A DNA stretch of 64,000 bases from G965204755 sp965243415 (GTDB taxonomy: Bacteria > Acidobacteriota > Vicinamibacteria > Marinacidobacterales > Marinacidobacteraceae), in the NCBI GenBank assembly GCA_965243415.1, contig OZ251549.1:1240001-1304000 (forward strand), given 5' to 3'. A program made the translations under genes and the position numbers. Below the pieces are notes generated by a model, which saw nothing but the letters and a program-made list of their open reading frames with translations, did no database searches and had not been told where the DNA came from. Shown here piece by piece: positions 9,261 to 18,278 of the stretch (position 1 is its first letter; each line of letters starts with the position of its first letter).

Positions 9261-10403
9261 ATGAACGACGAAACGACGAGGCGCCCCGCCGAGGGCGCGG
9301 CGCCGGACCCGGCCTATGTCGAGTTCCGGGGCGTCACCAAGACCTACGACGGACGGGTGCAGGTGGTGGACGGCCTCGACCTGCAGGTGCGCCAGGGCGA
9401 GTTCCTGACCCTCCTGGGGCCTTCGGGCAGCGGCAAGACCACCTGCCTGATGATGCTCGCCGGGTTCGAGGCGCCGACCACCGGTTCCATCCGGCTCCGC
9501 GGCCGGGAGATCGCCGACACCCCAGCCCGCAAACGGGAGATCGGGATGGTGTTCCAGAACTACGCCCTGTTCCCCCATCTCACCGTCGGACAGAACCTGT
9601 CGTTCCCGCTCGAGGTGCGGCGGGTGGATCCGGCGCGGCGGCGGGAACAGGTGGACCGGGCGCTGCAGTTGGTGCGGCTCCAGGGGTTCGAGGATCGGCG
9701 CCCGGGGCAACTCTCCGGCGGCCAGCAGCAGCGGGTGGCCATCGCCCGGGCGCTGGTGTTCGAGCCGGACCTGGTGCTCATGGACGAACCGCTGGGCGCG
9801 CTCGACCGGCGGCTGCGCGAAGAGATGCAGTACGAGATCCGGCGCATCCAGCGCAGCCTCGGCGTCACCTTCGTCTATGTGACCCACGACCAGCAGGAAG
9901 CGATGGTGCTGTCGGACCGGGTGGCCGTCTTCCACGAGGGGCACATGCAGCAGGTCGCCACCCCGGAGCAACTCTACGAGGAGCCGATGCGCAGTTTCGT
10001 GGCGCGGTTCATCGGCGAGAACAACCGGCTGACCGGCACCATCGAGAAGATCGACGAAGGCCTCTGCGAGGTGAGAGTCGGGGCTTCGGTGGTGCGCGCG
10101 CTGCGCGTGGCGCCGGGGGAAGCGGGCGAACCGACGACCCTCTCCATCCGCCCGGAACGGGTGGAACTGGCGCCGAACGAGGGCATGTTCGCCAATGAAT
10201 TCGAAGCCGAAGTGAAGGAACTCACCTTCCTCGGCGACCACCTCCGGGTGATGGTCAGCCTGCTGGGCCGGGACGACTTCATCGTGAAGATCCCGAACAT
10301 CGTGGGCCACGGCGCGGTGCTCGCCGGGGACCGGGTGCGCATCGGCTGGACGCCCACCGACTGCCGCGCCCTCGACCACGAGTACGAGAGCGAAGGCCCA
10401 TGA
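9261..10403 (+). CDS. potA: Spermidine/putrescine ABC transporter ATPase PotA
   Basis: 380 residues, the usual PotA length. Nucleotide-binding domain: Walker A GPSGSGKTT, Q-loop FQNYALFPHLTV, signature LSGGQQQRVAIARAL, Walker B LVLMDEPLGALD and switch VTHDQQEAM. A C-terminal TOBE domain (~residues 290-375) includes LSIRPERVEL. I chose ATG 9261 rather than ATG 9207, which lies inside the previous gene. It couples ATP hydrolysis to the PotB/PotC permease encoded downstream; its stop overlaps potD by 4 nt (ATGA). Gene order A-D-B-C is complete here. Confidence 0.93.
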   Translation: MNDETTRRPAEGAAPDPAYVEFRGVTKTYDGRVQVVDGLDLQVRQGEFLTLLGPSGSGKTTCLMMLAGFEAPTTGSIRLRGREIADTPARKREIGMVFQNYALFPHLTVGQNLSFPLEVRRVDPARRREQVDRALQLVRLQGFEDRRPGQLSGGQQQRVAIARALVFEPDLVLMDEPLGALDRRLREEMQYEIRRIQRSLGVTFVYVTHDQQEAMVLSDRVAVFHEGHMQQVATPEQLYEEPMRSFVARFIGENNRLTGTIEKIDEGLCEVRVGASVVRALRVAPGEAGEPTTLSIRPERVELAPNEGMFANEFEAEVKELTFLGDHLRVMVSLLGRDDFIVKIPNIVGHGAVLAGDRVRIGWTPTDCRALDHEYESEGP

Positions 10404-11524
10404 GGGCCCGCGCCTTCGGCTGCCGGCGTTCCGCGGCGGTTCCTCCGGCGGTCGGTTTCTCGCTCCTGGCGGCGTTCGCCCTGGGCGCGGCCGCCGGCTG
10501 CGGCGAGCGCGAACCCCGGCTCACCTTCGTCTCCTGGGGCGGGGCCATCGGTCGGGCCGAGGAAGCGGAGATCCTGACGCCGTACCGCGCCGAGACCGGC
10601 CTGGAGGTCCGCATGGAGGACTACTCCGGGGGGCTGGCGCAGGTCCGGGCGCAGGTGGACACCGGGCGCATCCACTGGGACACGGTGAATCTGGAGATCT
10701 TCGACGCGGTGCGCGGCTGCGACGAAGGACTGCTCGAACCGATCCCGCCGAACCGGCTCTCGCCGGGCGCCGACGGCAGCGCGCCGGCGGACGACTTCGC
10801 GCCGGAGACGCTCACCGAGTGCGGCGCCGGCACGGTCTTCTACTCCACCATGTACGCCTACCACCCGGACGCCTTCCCCGGCGAGAAGCCTTCCCGGATC
10901 GAAGACTTCTTCGACCTGGAGCGGTTCCCCGGACGGCGGGGAATGCGCCGCTCGCCGCTGGTGAACCTGGAGATGGCGCTCATGGCCGACGGCGTCCCGC
11001 TCGACCGGGTGTACGCGGTGCTCGATACCCCCGAGGGACTGGAACGGGCCTTCGCCAAACTGGACACGGTTCGCGACGAGGTCGTCTGGTGGGAAGCCGG
11101 CGCGCAGCCGCCGCAGATGCTCGCCGACCGGGAAGTCGGCCTGACGACGGCCTACAACGGGCGCATCTTCAACGCGCAGGTGATCGAGGAACAGCCCTTC
11201 GTCATCGTCTGGGACGGGCAGGTCCTGGATGTGGGGCAGATCGGCATCGTGGCCGGCACCGAGAACCTGGAAATGGCGCTCGACTTCGTCGCCTACTACA
11301 CGACGCCGGAGGTCGTTTCGCGGCTGACCCGCCGGATCTCCTACCCGCCGGCGCGCCTTTCCGGGTTCCCCTTCGTTTCGAAGCACGTCACCGGCATCGA
11401 GATGCTGCCGCACCTCCCGACCGCCCCGCAGAACCGGACGCGCACCCTCATGAGCGACTGGCGATGGTGGAGCGAGAACCTGGACGAGATGAACGACCGG
11501 TTCACCGCCTGGCTCACCCGATGA
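10400..11524 (+). CDS. potD: Polyamine-type ABC substrate-binding lipoprotein PotD-like
   Basis: 374 residues with a lipoprotein signal (LAAFALGAAAGC), so it is tethered at the membrane and works in the periplasm. The fold is the class of PotD/PotF and related carboxylate binders: LTFVSWGGAIGRAEEAEI at the mature N-terminus, WDTVNLEIFD, CGAGTVFYSTMYAY and the hinge region DREVGLTTAYNGRIF. The ligand may be spermidine, putrescine or another amine; the binding-site acidic residues cannot be assigned with confidence by eye. It overlaps both potA and potB by 4 nt, which suggests tightly coupled translation. Confidence 0.88.
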   Translation: MRARAFGCRRSAAVPPAVGFSLLAAFALGAAAGCGEREPRLTFVSWGGAIGRAEEAEILTPYRAETGLEVRMEDYSGGLAQVRAQVDTGRIHWDTVNLEIFDAVRGCDEGLLEPIPPNRLSPGADGSAPADDFAPETLTECGAGTVFYSTMYAYHPDAFPGEKPSRIEDFFDLERFPGRRGMRRSPLVNLEMALMADGVPLDRVYAVLDTPEGLERAFAKLDTVRDEVVWWEAGAQPPQMLADREVGLTTAYNGRIFNAQVIEEQPFVIVWDGQVLDVGQIGIVAGTENLEMALDFVAYYTTPEVVSRLTRRISYPPARLSGFPFVSKHVTGIEMLPHLPTAPQNRTRTLMSDWRWWSENLDEMNDRFTAWLTR

Positions 11525-12765
11525 GCGGGACCGACGGCCGCCGCCAGCCGGTCGGCTCGGCGAAGACGCCGGCCCGGGCGCGCCTCCGCGCCGCGGGGCT
11601 GGCGTTGCCGCTCGTGGCCTTCATCGGCGTGACCTTCCTGGCCCCGCTCTGGACCATGTTCGCCCGGAGCGTGTACGACCCGGTGGTGGCCGACGCCCTG
11701 CCGGAGACCCTGGCGCTGCTGCGGGACTGGGACGGCGCCGGCCTGCCGGACGAAGCGGTCTTCGCCGCCGCGGCGCGGGAGTTGGCGCGGGCCGACGGCG
11801 AACGCCGATCGGGAATGCTCGGCGGCCGGGTGAACCGCGTCGAGAGCGGGATGCGGAGCGTGATCACCCGGGGCGGCCGGGCGGCTGCGGCGCGGCTCGA
11901 AGCCGGCAGCGGCGCCTCGTTCACCGAAACCCTCATCGCCGCCCGCCCGGAATGGGGCGAGGTCTCCACCTGGCGGACGCTCCGCACCGCCGGCCAGCGG
12001 TTCACCGGGCGGCACTACCTCCACGCCCTCGACCTCGACCGCGCCCCCGACGGCTCCATCGTCCGCATGGACCCCGAGCGGCGGGTGCACCTGCCGCTCC
12101 TCTGGCGGACGCTGCTCATCAGTCTGGCGGTGACGCTGCTCTGCCTGGTGCTCGCGTACCCGATCGCGCACCGGATCGCGTCGGCGCCCCCCCGCCGCGC
12201 CCGCTGGCTGCTGATGCTGGTCCTGGTCCCGTTCTGGACCTCGCTGCTGGTGCGGACCACTTCCTGGATCGTGCTGCTGCAGACGCGCGGCGTCATCAAC
12301 GACCTGCTGGTCGCCGTCGGCATCCTCTCCGACGACGGCCGGATCGCCATGATCTACAACATGACCGGAACGCTGGTGGCCATGACCCATGTCCTCCTCC
12401 CGTTCATGGTGCTGCCGATCTACTCGGTGATGAAGGGCATCCCCCCGAGCCTGATGCGGGCGGCGACCTCGCTGGGAGCGAACCGTTGGCAGGCGTTCTT
12501 CCGGGTGTACTGGCCGCTCACCCTGCCCGGCACCGGGGCCGGGGCGCTGCTGGTCTTCATCCTGGCCATCGGCTACTACATCACCCCGGCGCTGGTCGGC
12601 GGCAGCAGCGGCCAGTTGATATCCAACATGATCGCCTTCCACATGCAGACTTCGCTGAACTGGGGGCTGGCCGGCGCGCTCGGCGGCGTGCTGCTCCTGG
12701 TCGTCGGCGTCCTGTACGTGATCTATGACCGCCTGGTGGGCGCGATGAGCCTCCGGCTCGGGTAA
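11521..12765 (+). CDS. potB: PotB-type ABC permease with long first periplasmic loop
   Basis: 414 residues, start ATG overlapping the potD stop. About six membrane helices; the first is at ~25-50 and the others at ~190-410. The EAA coupling loop is IPPSLMRAATSLGANRWQAFFRVYWPL. Between helix one and two lies a ~130-residue insertion (LLRDWDGAGLPDEAVFAAAARELARA onward, more than 20 residues shown only in part: starts DWDGAGLPDEAVF) that the ~275-residue E. coli PotB lacks. Long PotB proteins of this kind are known from Alphaproteobacteria, so the insertion is a subfamily trait rather than a fusion. It pairs with PotC as the membrane channel. Confidence 0.9.
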   Translation: MSGTDGRRQPVGSAKTPARARLRAAGLALPLVAFIGVTFLAPLWTMFARSVYDPVVADALPETLALLRDWDGAGLPDEAVFAAAARELARADGERRSGMLGGRVNRVESGMRSVITRGGRAAAARLEAGSGASFTETLIAARPEWGEVSTWRTLRTAGQRFTGRHYLHALDLDRAPDGSIVRMDPERRVHLPLLWRTLLISLAVTLLCLVLAYPIAHRIASAPPRRARWLLMLVLVPFWTSLLVRTTSWIVLLQTRGVINDLLVAVGILSDDGRIAMIYNMTGTLVAMTHVLLPFMVLPIYSVMKGIPPSLMRAATSLGANRWQAFFRVYWPLTLPGTGAGALLVFILAIGYYITPALVGGSSGQLISNMIAFHMQTSLNWGLAGALGGVLLLVVGVLYVIYDRLVGAMSLRLG

Positions 12766-12771
12766 CGGGAA

Positions 12772-13644
12772 GTGGAGAAGTCCCCCTCAGGCTCCCTCGC
12801 GGGTTCCCTCAAGACCCGGCTCGCCGGGATCCGCCCCGGCAGTCTGGTGTATCGGTCGTGGTGCGGGTTCGTGTTCGTGTTCCTGATCGCGCCGATCCTG
12901 GTCATCATCCCGCTCAGTTTCAACGCCGAGCCGTACTTCACCTTCACCCCGGGAATGCTGCGGCTGGACCCGGACGCCTGGTCGCTGCGCTGGTACCAGG
13001 AGATCGCCACCGGCGGGGTCTGGACCCGGGCGCTGCTGAACAGCCTGCTCATCGGCGTCGCCGCTTCCTTCCTGGCCACCGCGCTGGGGACGATCGCGGC
13101 GCTCGGCCTGGCGAGCCCGGCGATGCCGGCCCGCCGCCTGGTGACCGCGGTGCTCATCTCGCCGATGGTGATCCCGCTGGTGATCGCCGCCGCCGGGATG
13201 TTCTTCTTCTACTCCGAGGTGGGTCTGGTGCAGACGCACCTCGGTCTGATCCTGGCCCACGCGTCCATGGGCGCGCCCTTCGTGGTCATCACCGTGACCG
13301 CGACGCTCTCCGGCTACGACCGGAACCTGACCCGGGCGGCGCAGAGTCTCGGCGCGGACGCCCTCACCGCGTTCCGCCGGGTGCAGTTGCCGCTGATCGC
13401 CCCGGGAGTCATCTCCGGCGCGGTCTTCGCCTTCGCCGCCTCCTTCGACGAAGTGGTCGTCGTCCTCTTCATGGGCGGCCTCGACCAGCGCACCATCCCC
13501 CGGCAGATGTGGTCCGGGATCCGCGAGGAGATCAGCCCGGCCATCCTGGCGACCGCGACCTTCCTCATCGTGACCGCGCTGGCGCTCCTCTTCGTCGTGG
13601 AGCGCCTCCGCTCCCGCACCCCCGAAGCCGCCGGCCGCGCCTGA
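12772..13644 (+). CDS. potC: PotC-type ABC permease
   Basis: 290 residues from GTG, 6 nt after potB. Six hydrophobic helices, beginning FVFVFLIAPILVIIPLSF. The coupling EAA loop is LTRAAQSLGADALTAFRRVQ, and the stretch FAFAASFDEVVVVLFMGG is typical of PotC/PotI permeases. It forms a heterodimer with PotB and completes the potADBC operon. After it there is a 52-bp gap and then a decayed ATPase gene, so this is probably the operon end, although I see no convincing terminator hairpin. Confidence 0.92.
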   Translation: MEKSPSGSLAGSLKTRLAGIRPGSLVYRSWCGFVFVFLIAPILVIIPLSFNAEPYFTFTPGMLRLDPDAWSLRWYQEIATGGVWTRALLNSLLIGVAASFLATALGTIAALGLASPAMPARRLVTAVLISPMVIPLVIAAAGMFFFYSEVGLVQTHLGLILAHASMGAPFVVITVTATLSGYDRNLTRAAQSLGADALTAFRRVQLPLIAPGVISGAVFAFAASFDEVVVVLFMGGLDQRTIPRQMWSGIREEISPAILATATFLIVTALALLFVVERLRSRTPEAAGRA

Positions 13645-14499
13645 GCGTCCGGCCGTCGTTCTCCTTCGGCGAGACCGTTCCGGCGCCCGGTCCCTGATGC
13701 TGTCGGACGATCGGAACCCGTTCCGACCGGGCTTCGCGGGACTTCCGCCGCACCTGGCCGGCCGGGAAGTCGAGCAGTCGCTCTTCCGCCGATTCTTCCG
13801 GACCCTGCGGCGCGGCGTCCCCGTTCCCTCCGAGATCCTCGTGTACGGGCCGAGCGGTTACGGGAAGACGACATTGTTGTCGTGGGCCGAGGAGCGGGCT
13901 CGAAGAGAGGGTCTGGACTTTCGCCATCCGGACAGTGACGACCTCCGGACCCCGTCCGACCTCATCTCCGGCATCCATCTCGAAACCTGGTTGCCGGATT
14001 TCACGCCCGATGGTGTTTCCACCGACGAAGCCGGTCAGCACCCCGGGGGACTCCCGCCTCTCGCCGAGGCCCTCGAAGCCCGGGCACCGGACGCTCCGTG
14101 GGTCGTCGCGGTGGACGAAGCCGAGTTCCTGGATCCCCGGGTCGGGCGGTGGCTGCTGAACGCTGCCCCGATCGCCGGTCGGGAGGCCCTGTTCCTGTTG
14201 ATCCTCGCCGGCGGCCCGAGCCTTCACGCCCGTCTCTCGGCGATGGGCGCTTCCTGCTGGAGCCGGGCGTAATCCGTCCGCCTCGGTCGGCTGGCGGCGA
14301 ACGCGACGGCCGAGGCGGTCCGCCGGCCCCTCGCCGAGGAGCGGATCGAGATCGGGGAGGAGGCGCTGGCCCGGATCGTTCGGGAGAGCCACGGCTATCC
14401 GTACTTCGTGCAGTTGTGAGGCTCATCTTGGACAGTTTGAAATTGCAAGTAGTTGACGAAAAAGAGGTAAGGAGCCCCGCAGACCGGGCGTGGCACTAC

Positions 14500-14520
14500 A
14501 ACCCCGCCGCGGGCGGGGTT
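14500..14520 (-). terminator. Hairpin just downstream of the transposase gene
   Basis: A perfect 9-bp stem, AACCCCGCC pairing with GGCGGGGTT around a 3-nt loop, starts 3 nt after the transposase stop on the minus strand. It would act as a transcription terminator for the transposase, although no run of U follows, so termination may be inefficient or the hairpin may instead block outside transcription. Confidence 0.4.
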
Positions 14521-14523
14521 CCC

Positions 14524-16200
14524 TCAGGCGGCGCTCGGAGTCGGACCGCCTTCCCGGCGCAGCACCGGGGGCAACCGCAGCCGCAGGCTGTGGAACACCT
14601 TCGTGGTGACCCCCACCGCCGCCGTGCGCGCCACGAAACGCTTCCCGTCCTTCTCGATCACCCCTTCGCACAGGTGGTCGAGGTCCCGGACCACATCGTT
14701 CCACTCCGCCTCCACCCCCGCCGCCCCCAGCCGCCGGAACAGCTCGTGCCGCAGCACCAGCGCCAGGAACGAGCAGAACACATGCCCCCGGATCGCCGCG
14801 TCGCTCTGGTGGTAGATCGCCCGCGTCTTCAAGTCCGACTTCGTCTTCCGAAAGGTGTGCTCCACCCGCCACAGCTCCTTGTAGCGCAGGGCGGTCTCCG
14901 CCGCCGAAAGCCCGGCGTTGGAACGCAGCACGAAGATCCCGTCGTACTTCGCCTCGGCCTCCGCCTTCTCTTCGTCGATCTCGAACCCCCGACCCTCGGG
15001 GCGCAGATACCGCGCATAGCCCTTGTTCGCCACCAACTGCTTCGGCCCGCTGCGCAGCTTCTCCCTCAGGTCCGCCACCATCTTCGCCCGGGCCTCCCGG
15101 TCGCGCCGCGCCTGCGTTTCGTTCCGGCACACCAGATACCGACGCTCCCCCTTCTCGTCCCGGAGCACCACCTCCTTGACGAACAACGGCTCCCGCTCCC
15201 GTTCCGTCCCCGGAGGCGGAGGCACCTTCTCCCAGGGCCCCGGATCCGCGATCACCTGATCCCGGATCTCCGTCACCGTGCGCATCTTCGCCCCCAGCAC
15301 ATACCGCCAGCCGCGCCGCTCCAACTCCTTCATGTTCGCCGCGCTCACCATCCCCCGGTCCGCCACCACGCACACCGAACCGATCCCGAAACGCCGGGAC
15401 AGACGCTCCGCCACCGGAAGCAGGGTGGTCACATCCGCGGTGTTCCCCGGCCACATCTCCGAGCACAACGGCGTCCCGGTCTGGTCCAGCACCATCCCCA
15501 GCACCAGCTGCTTCAACTGCGGACGGTGGTCCTTCGAGTGGCCCCGGCGCCCCAACTCCTCCCCGCCGGCTCCGTGGAAATACAGCGAAGTGGTGTCGAA
15601 GAACACCAGGTCCAGCCGGGCGAACAGGCCGCGGCGCGCGGCGAACAGCCGCTCTTCGAGGAGATCCTTCGTCGTCCGCTCCCGCCCGTCGGGGTCCTTC
15701 TCCCCGCAGGGTTCGCCCAGCCAGGCCATCGCCCGGTACAGCTGCCGCAGCGCCGGCGGCGCCAGTCCGGCCACCGCGCGGGTGGCGCCCCAGCGCTCCG
15801 CCTGCCGGTCCGACCCGGGCGCGAACAACCGATGCAGCACGCTGAAGAACACCACCCGTTCCAGGTCGAAGCCGAAGCGCCGCCCGGCGGCCAGGGCCGA
15901 CACCGCTTCCCGGCAGCCGGTCTCCTCCCAGAGACGGTCGAACACCAGGCCCGGCCCCACGTGGCGCAGATGGATCTCCGGGTTCTCGGCCCACTCCGCC
16001 CGGGCCGCCGAGAGCACCAGCGACTGGTCGCAGTGCCGGGCCAGCGAGGCGGTCAGCCGGTCGAGTTGCCCGGACTCCCGCAGTTCGTCCAGCCGTCCCA
16101 GGGTGCACAGGACATCCTGCTTGACCTTCGGGCCTTCGCGGCGGCTCTCGACGATCTGGAGGTACTGGCGGTTGCCGCTCTGCTTGATGCGGGGGTACAT
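14524..16200 (-). CDS. IS1634-family (IS4 superfamily, DDE) transposase
   Basis: 558 residues, the usual size for this family. The start MYPRIKQSGNRQYLQIVESR is a typical IS1634 N-terminus. The RNase-H-like catalytic region includes LVFFDTTSLYFHG (first Asp), CVVADRGMVSAANM (second Asp) and, further on, RYKELWRVEHTFRKTKSDLK, which holds the catalytic Glu in the Y-REK-like signature of IS4-type enzymes. The beta-insertion expected for the superfamily lies between the second Asp and the Glu. The frame is uninterrupted, so the enzyme is probably active. It is the only large gene of the element. Confidence 0.93.
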   Translation of the reverse strand: MYPRIKQSGNRQYLQIVESRREGPKVKQDVLCTLGRLDELRESGQLDRLTASLARHCDQSLVLSAARAEWAENPEIHLRHVGPGLVFDRLWEETGCREAVSALAAGRRFGFDLERVVFFSVLHRLFAPGSDRQAERWGATRAVAGLAPPALRQLYRAMAWLGEPCGEKDPDGRERTTKDLLEERLFAARRGLFARLDLVFFDTTSLYFHGAGGEELGRRGHSKDHRPQLKQLVLGMVLDQTGTPLCSEMWPGNTADVTTLLPVAERLSRRFGIGSVCVVADRGMVSAANMKELERRGWRYVLGAKMRTVTEIRDQVIADPGPWEKVPPPPGTEREREPLFVKEVVLRDEKGERRYLVCRNETQARRDREARAKMVADLREKLRSGPKQLVANKGYARYLRPEGRGFEIDEEKAEAEAKYDGIFVLRSNAGLSAAETALRYKELWRVEHTFRKTKSDLKTRAIYHQSDAAIRGHVFCSFLALVLRHELFRRLGAAGVEAEWNDVVRDLDHLCEGVIEKDGKRFVARTAAVGVTTKVFHSLRLRLPPVLRREGGPTPSAA

Positions 16201-16867
16201 GGAGGGGTTCCGGGCCGGGACAGCACGATCCTACCACACGTCTCACCCGGTATGGCAATGAAATCAATGTGATATCGGAGTATCTAAGCGGGTCCGAATC
16301 CATAGGCGTGGCACTACACGCGGTTCAGGATCGAGACCTCGCCGGAACCGAACCCCAACAGCCCCAACGACTTGCCCTCCGGCCACGCTCCAAAACGCAA
16401 AAAGACTGTCCAAGATGAGTGAGGGCAGGCCATCTGGAACCGCGTCCGGGAATCTCCGGCAGATGAGCGCCGCGTCACCGTGGCTGTCGTGGAGTCCGCG
16501 ACAGCCGATTTCGAGGCGGAAAAGCGCTGCCACTTCGGAGAAATCGTTTCGGGGCTGGCAACGGACGGCGTTCTTCCCGCGGCGCGCGAAGTGGCCATCG
16601 CGTTTCGCGGGCGTGCCCGGCTGAGTTACGCCGCCTTCCGGGAGGCCGTCGCCCGGGGAGTGGATGACGCCGGGCGGCCGAGCCGGGCAGAGGCGGCGGA
16701 TGCCCTGGAGCATCTGGGGTTCGTCTGGCAGACGGAGGGCGTCCCGACCTGGGAACCGGGAATTCCGAGCCTGATGGAAACCATCCTGGAGCACGCGCCG
16801 GCGCCCGACGGGGACGCCGCGACCCGGTAACCCGGCAACCGCTCGGCGCCGGACCGCGGCGCGCGAC

Positions 16868-18139
16868 TCACCGGTCCGGCGCGTGTCGGATTTCGCCGCC
16901 GGTCATCACCAGGCGGAGGTTCCCCAGCGCCTCGATGGAGTCGGTGGGATCGCCCTCGACGACGATCAGGTCGGCGGCGTAGCCCGTGGCGAGCGTTCCG
17001 ATCTCGTCGCCCAGCCCGAGCGATTCGGCGGCGAGCGAGGTCATCCCCACGATCACTTCCGCCGGGGCCTGTCCGCCCGGTTCCACCCGCGCCGCCGCTT
17101 CGCGCAGGTTCTGCCCGTGCGCCCCGGCCACCGCGTCGGTGCCGAAGACGATCTTGAGACCGTCGGTTTCGAGCGCCGCCCGGAAGGTCTCCATCGCGCG
17201 CTCGGCGCCGGCTTCCATCTGCCGGAAGCCCTCGGCGGTGTAGTTGCCGATGCCGAGATAGCGGGCCTGGTTCTCGAAGTAGTTGGCGAAGATCAGGTGG
17301 ATGTTCGGGTCGTAGAAGGTCCCGTTCGCGGCCAGCAGGTCGAGGGTCTCCCGATCGAGCAGCGCGCCGTGTTCGATGGTGGTGCAGCCGGCGCGGGAAG
17401 CCCGGCTGGCGCTCTCCGGCCCGTGCGCATGCACCAGCGTGCGGAGTCCTCGTTCGCTCGCAGCGCCGCAGGCCGCGTCGAGTTCCTCCTGCGAGAGCGT
17501 CGGGCCGCCGCCCACCCGGATGCTCGCCGACGCGAAGATCTTGATGGCGTCCGCGCCGGCGTCGGCGAGGCGGTGCACTTCGGCCACCAACTCCTCCGCC
17601 CCGCCGGTGCGCGCCGAGAGTTGCCCCATCGAGGTGAGGATGCGCGGTCCGGGAACGATCCCCCGGTCCACCGCGTCCCGCACCGGCCCGTCCACCGCGC
17701 TGCCGAGGCTCTGCACGGTGGTGAACCCCGCCCGGAGCATCTTCAGCCCGTTCTCCAGCGCGTGGAGCGCGGTCACCTCCGGCGCGGCGCCCCGCGCCAG
17801 TTTCCCGTCCGGCCCGAAGTGCCAACTCAGGTGCACATGGGTGTCGATCAACCCCGGCAGGATCGTCCCGCCCTCGAAGTGCAGCTGCCGCGCGTCCGCC
17901 GGCAGGTCCGCCGGCGCGACGACCGCGGCGATCTCTGCGCCCTCGACGATGACCCCGTGATCTTCCAGAACGCCCCCGCGCCCGTCCAGGACCCGCGAAG
18001 CACTGACGACGAGGACGCCGTCCCGATACCCGCCTTCCGGCTCCCGACTCCCGCCGCAGGCCGGGAGCAGCCCGCAGACCAGCGCCGCGACGGCGACTGC
18101 CGGGCCCGTCGCTCTACGCATCGTCTCGATCGCCTTCAT
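16868..18139 (-). CDS. Exported amidohydrolase (imidazolonepropionase/prolidase-like), lipoprotein
   Basis: 423 residues. ATG 18139 is preceded by GGAGGA at a good distance. The N-terminus has a lipobox-type signal (ALVCGLLPAC). Amidohydrolase metal-binding motifs are in order: LIDTHVHLSWH (~residues 90-100), DAIKIFAS (bridging Lys), LVHAHGPES, TTIEHGALLD and VFGTDAVAG near residue 340. The C-terminus returns to the composite beta-sandwich (ADLIVVEGDPTDSIEAL). These enzymes hydrolyse amide bonds of dipeptides or cyclic amides; the exact substrate is unknown. Exported members often belong to peptide catabolism. It is on the opposite strand to the pseudogene and downstream of an orphan ImmA gene with 139 bp between. 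Confidence 0.85.
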   Translation of the reverse strand: MKAIETMRRATGPAVAVAALVCGLLPACGGSREPEGGYRDGVLVVSASRVLDGRGGVLEDHGVIVEGAEIAAVVAPADLPADARQLHFEGGTILPGLIDTHVHLSWHFGPDGKLARGAAPEVTALHALENGLKMLRAGFTTVQSLGSAVDGPVRDAVDRGIVPGPRILTSMGQLSARTGGAEELVAEVHRLADAGADAIKIFASASIRVGGGPTLSQEELDAACGAASERGLRTLVHAHGPESASRASRAGCTTIEHGALLDRETLDLLAANGTFYDPNIHLIFANYFENQARYLGIGNYTAEGFRQMEAGAERAMETFRAALETDGLKIVFGTDAVAGAHGQNLREAAARVEPGGQAPAEVIVGMTSLAAESLGLGDEIGTLATGYAADLIVVEGDPTDSIEALGNLRLVMTGGEIRHAPDR

Positions 18140-18278
18140 GCGAGTCTCCTCCGCGGTCGGAAAAATCCAGGGGAACGATATCCCCCTCCGCCGGGTTCGA
18201 CGGGCGGAGCGAGGCGAAGGCGGGGACCGGTCTGCCCCCGGAAGCGCGATGGCGGGGGGTCGGGAGATTCCCTCTTCT

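Larger units (their letters stand above)
14422..16419 (-). mobile_element. Complete IS1634-family insertion sequence (1998 bp)
   Basis: Perfect 15-bp terminal inverted repeats, CTCATCTTGGACAGT at 14422-14436 and its complement at 16405-16419, bound the element. The target duplication is TGAGG at 14417-14421 and 16420-16424. One transposase gene occupies most of it on the minus strand. A 13-bp direct repeat (GCGTGGCACTACA) occurs near both ends, at 14488-14500 and 16305-16317, inside the element. The ~205-bp stretch between the right end and the transposase start is noncoding and relatively AT-rich, fitting a promoter region. Perfect ends and duplication argue for a recent insertion. Confidence 0.92.
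13697..16830 (+). pseudogene. ORC1/CDC6-like AAA ATPase pseudogene, two in-frame stops and an IS insertion
   Basis: The N-terminal half (13697-14269) reads as an AAA ATPase with Walker A GPSGYGKTT and Walker B VVAVDEAEFLD. In the same frame come a TAA (14270-14272) and, after 48 more well-conserved codons ending SHGYPYFVQL, a TGA (14417-14419). The IS element follows at 14422. The frame resumes exactly after the element: 16426 onward reads QAIWNRVRE, then VTVAVVESATADFEAEK, ending GIPSLMETILEHAPAP. Aligned by eye with the intact paralogue at 27097-28227, TAA replaces the second Arg of a SRSRS segment and TGA replaces the Trp of QLWG. No frameshift is needed; the gene was already dead before insertion, because the TGA lies inside the duplicated target. 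Confidence 0.85.

Noticed and set aside
14270..14272. Alternative genetic code or recoding of TAA/TGA/TAG
   Set aside because: All three stops end genuine intact genes elsewhere in the window, so the in-frame stops are best read as mutations.
16264..16794. Minus-strand open frame spanning the right IS end
   Set aside because: It crosses the element boundary and overlaps the better supported ATPase pseudogene on the other strand.
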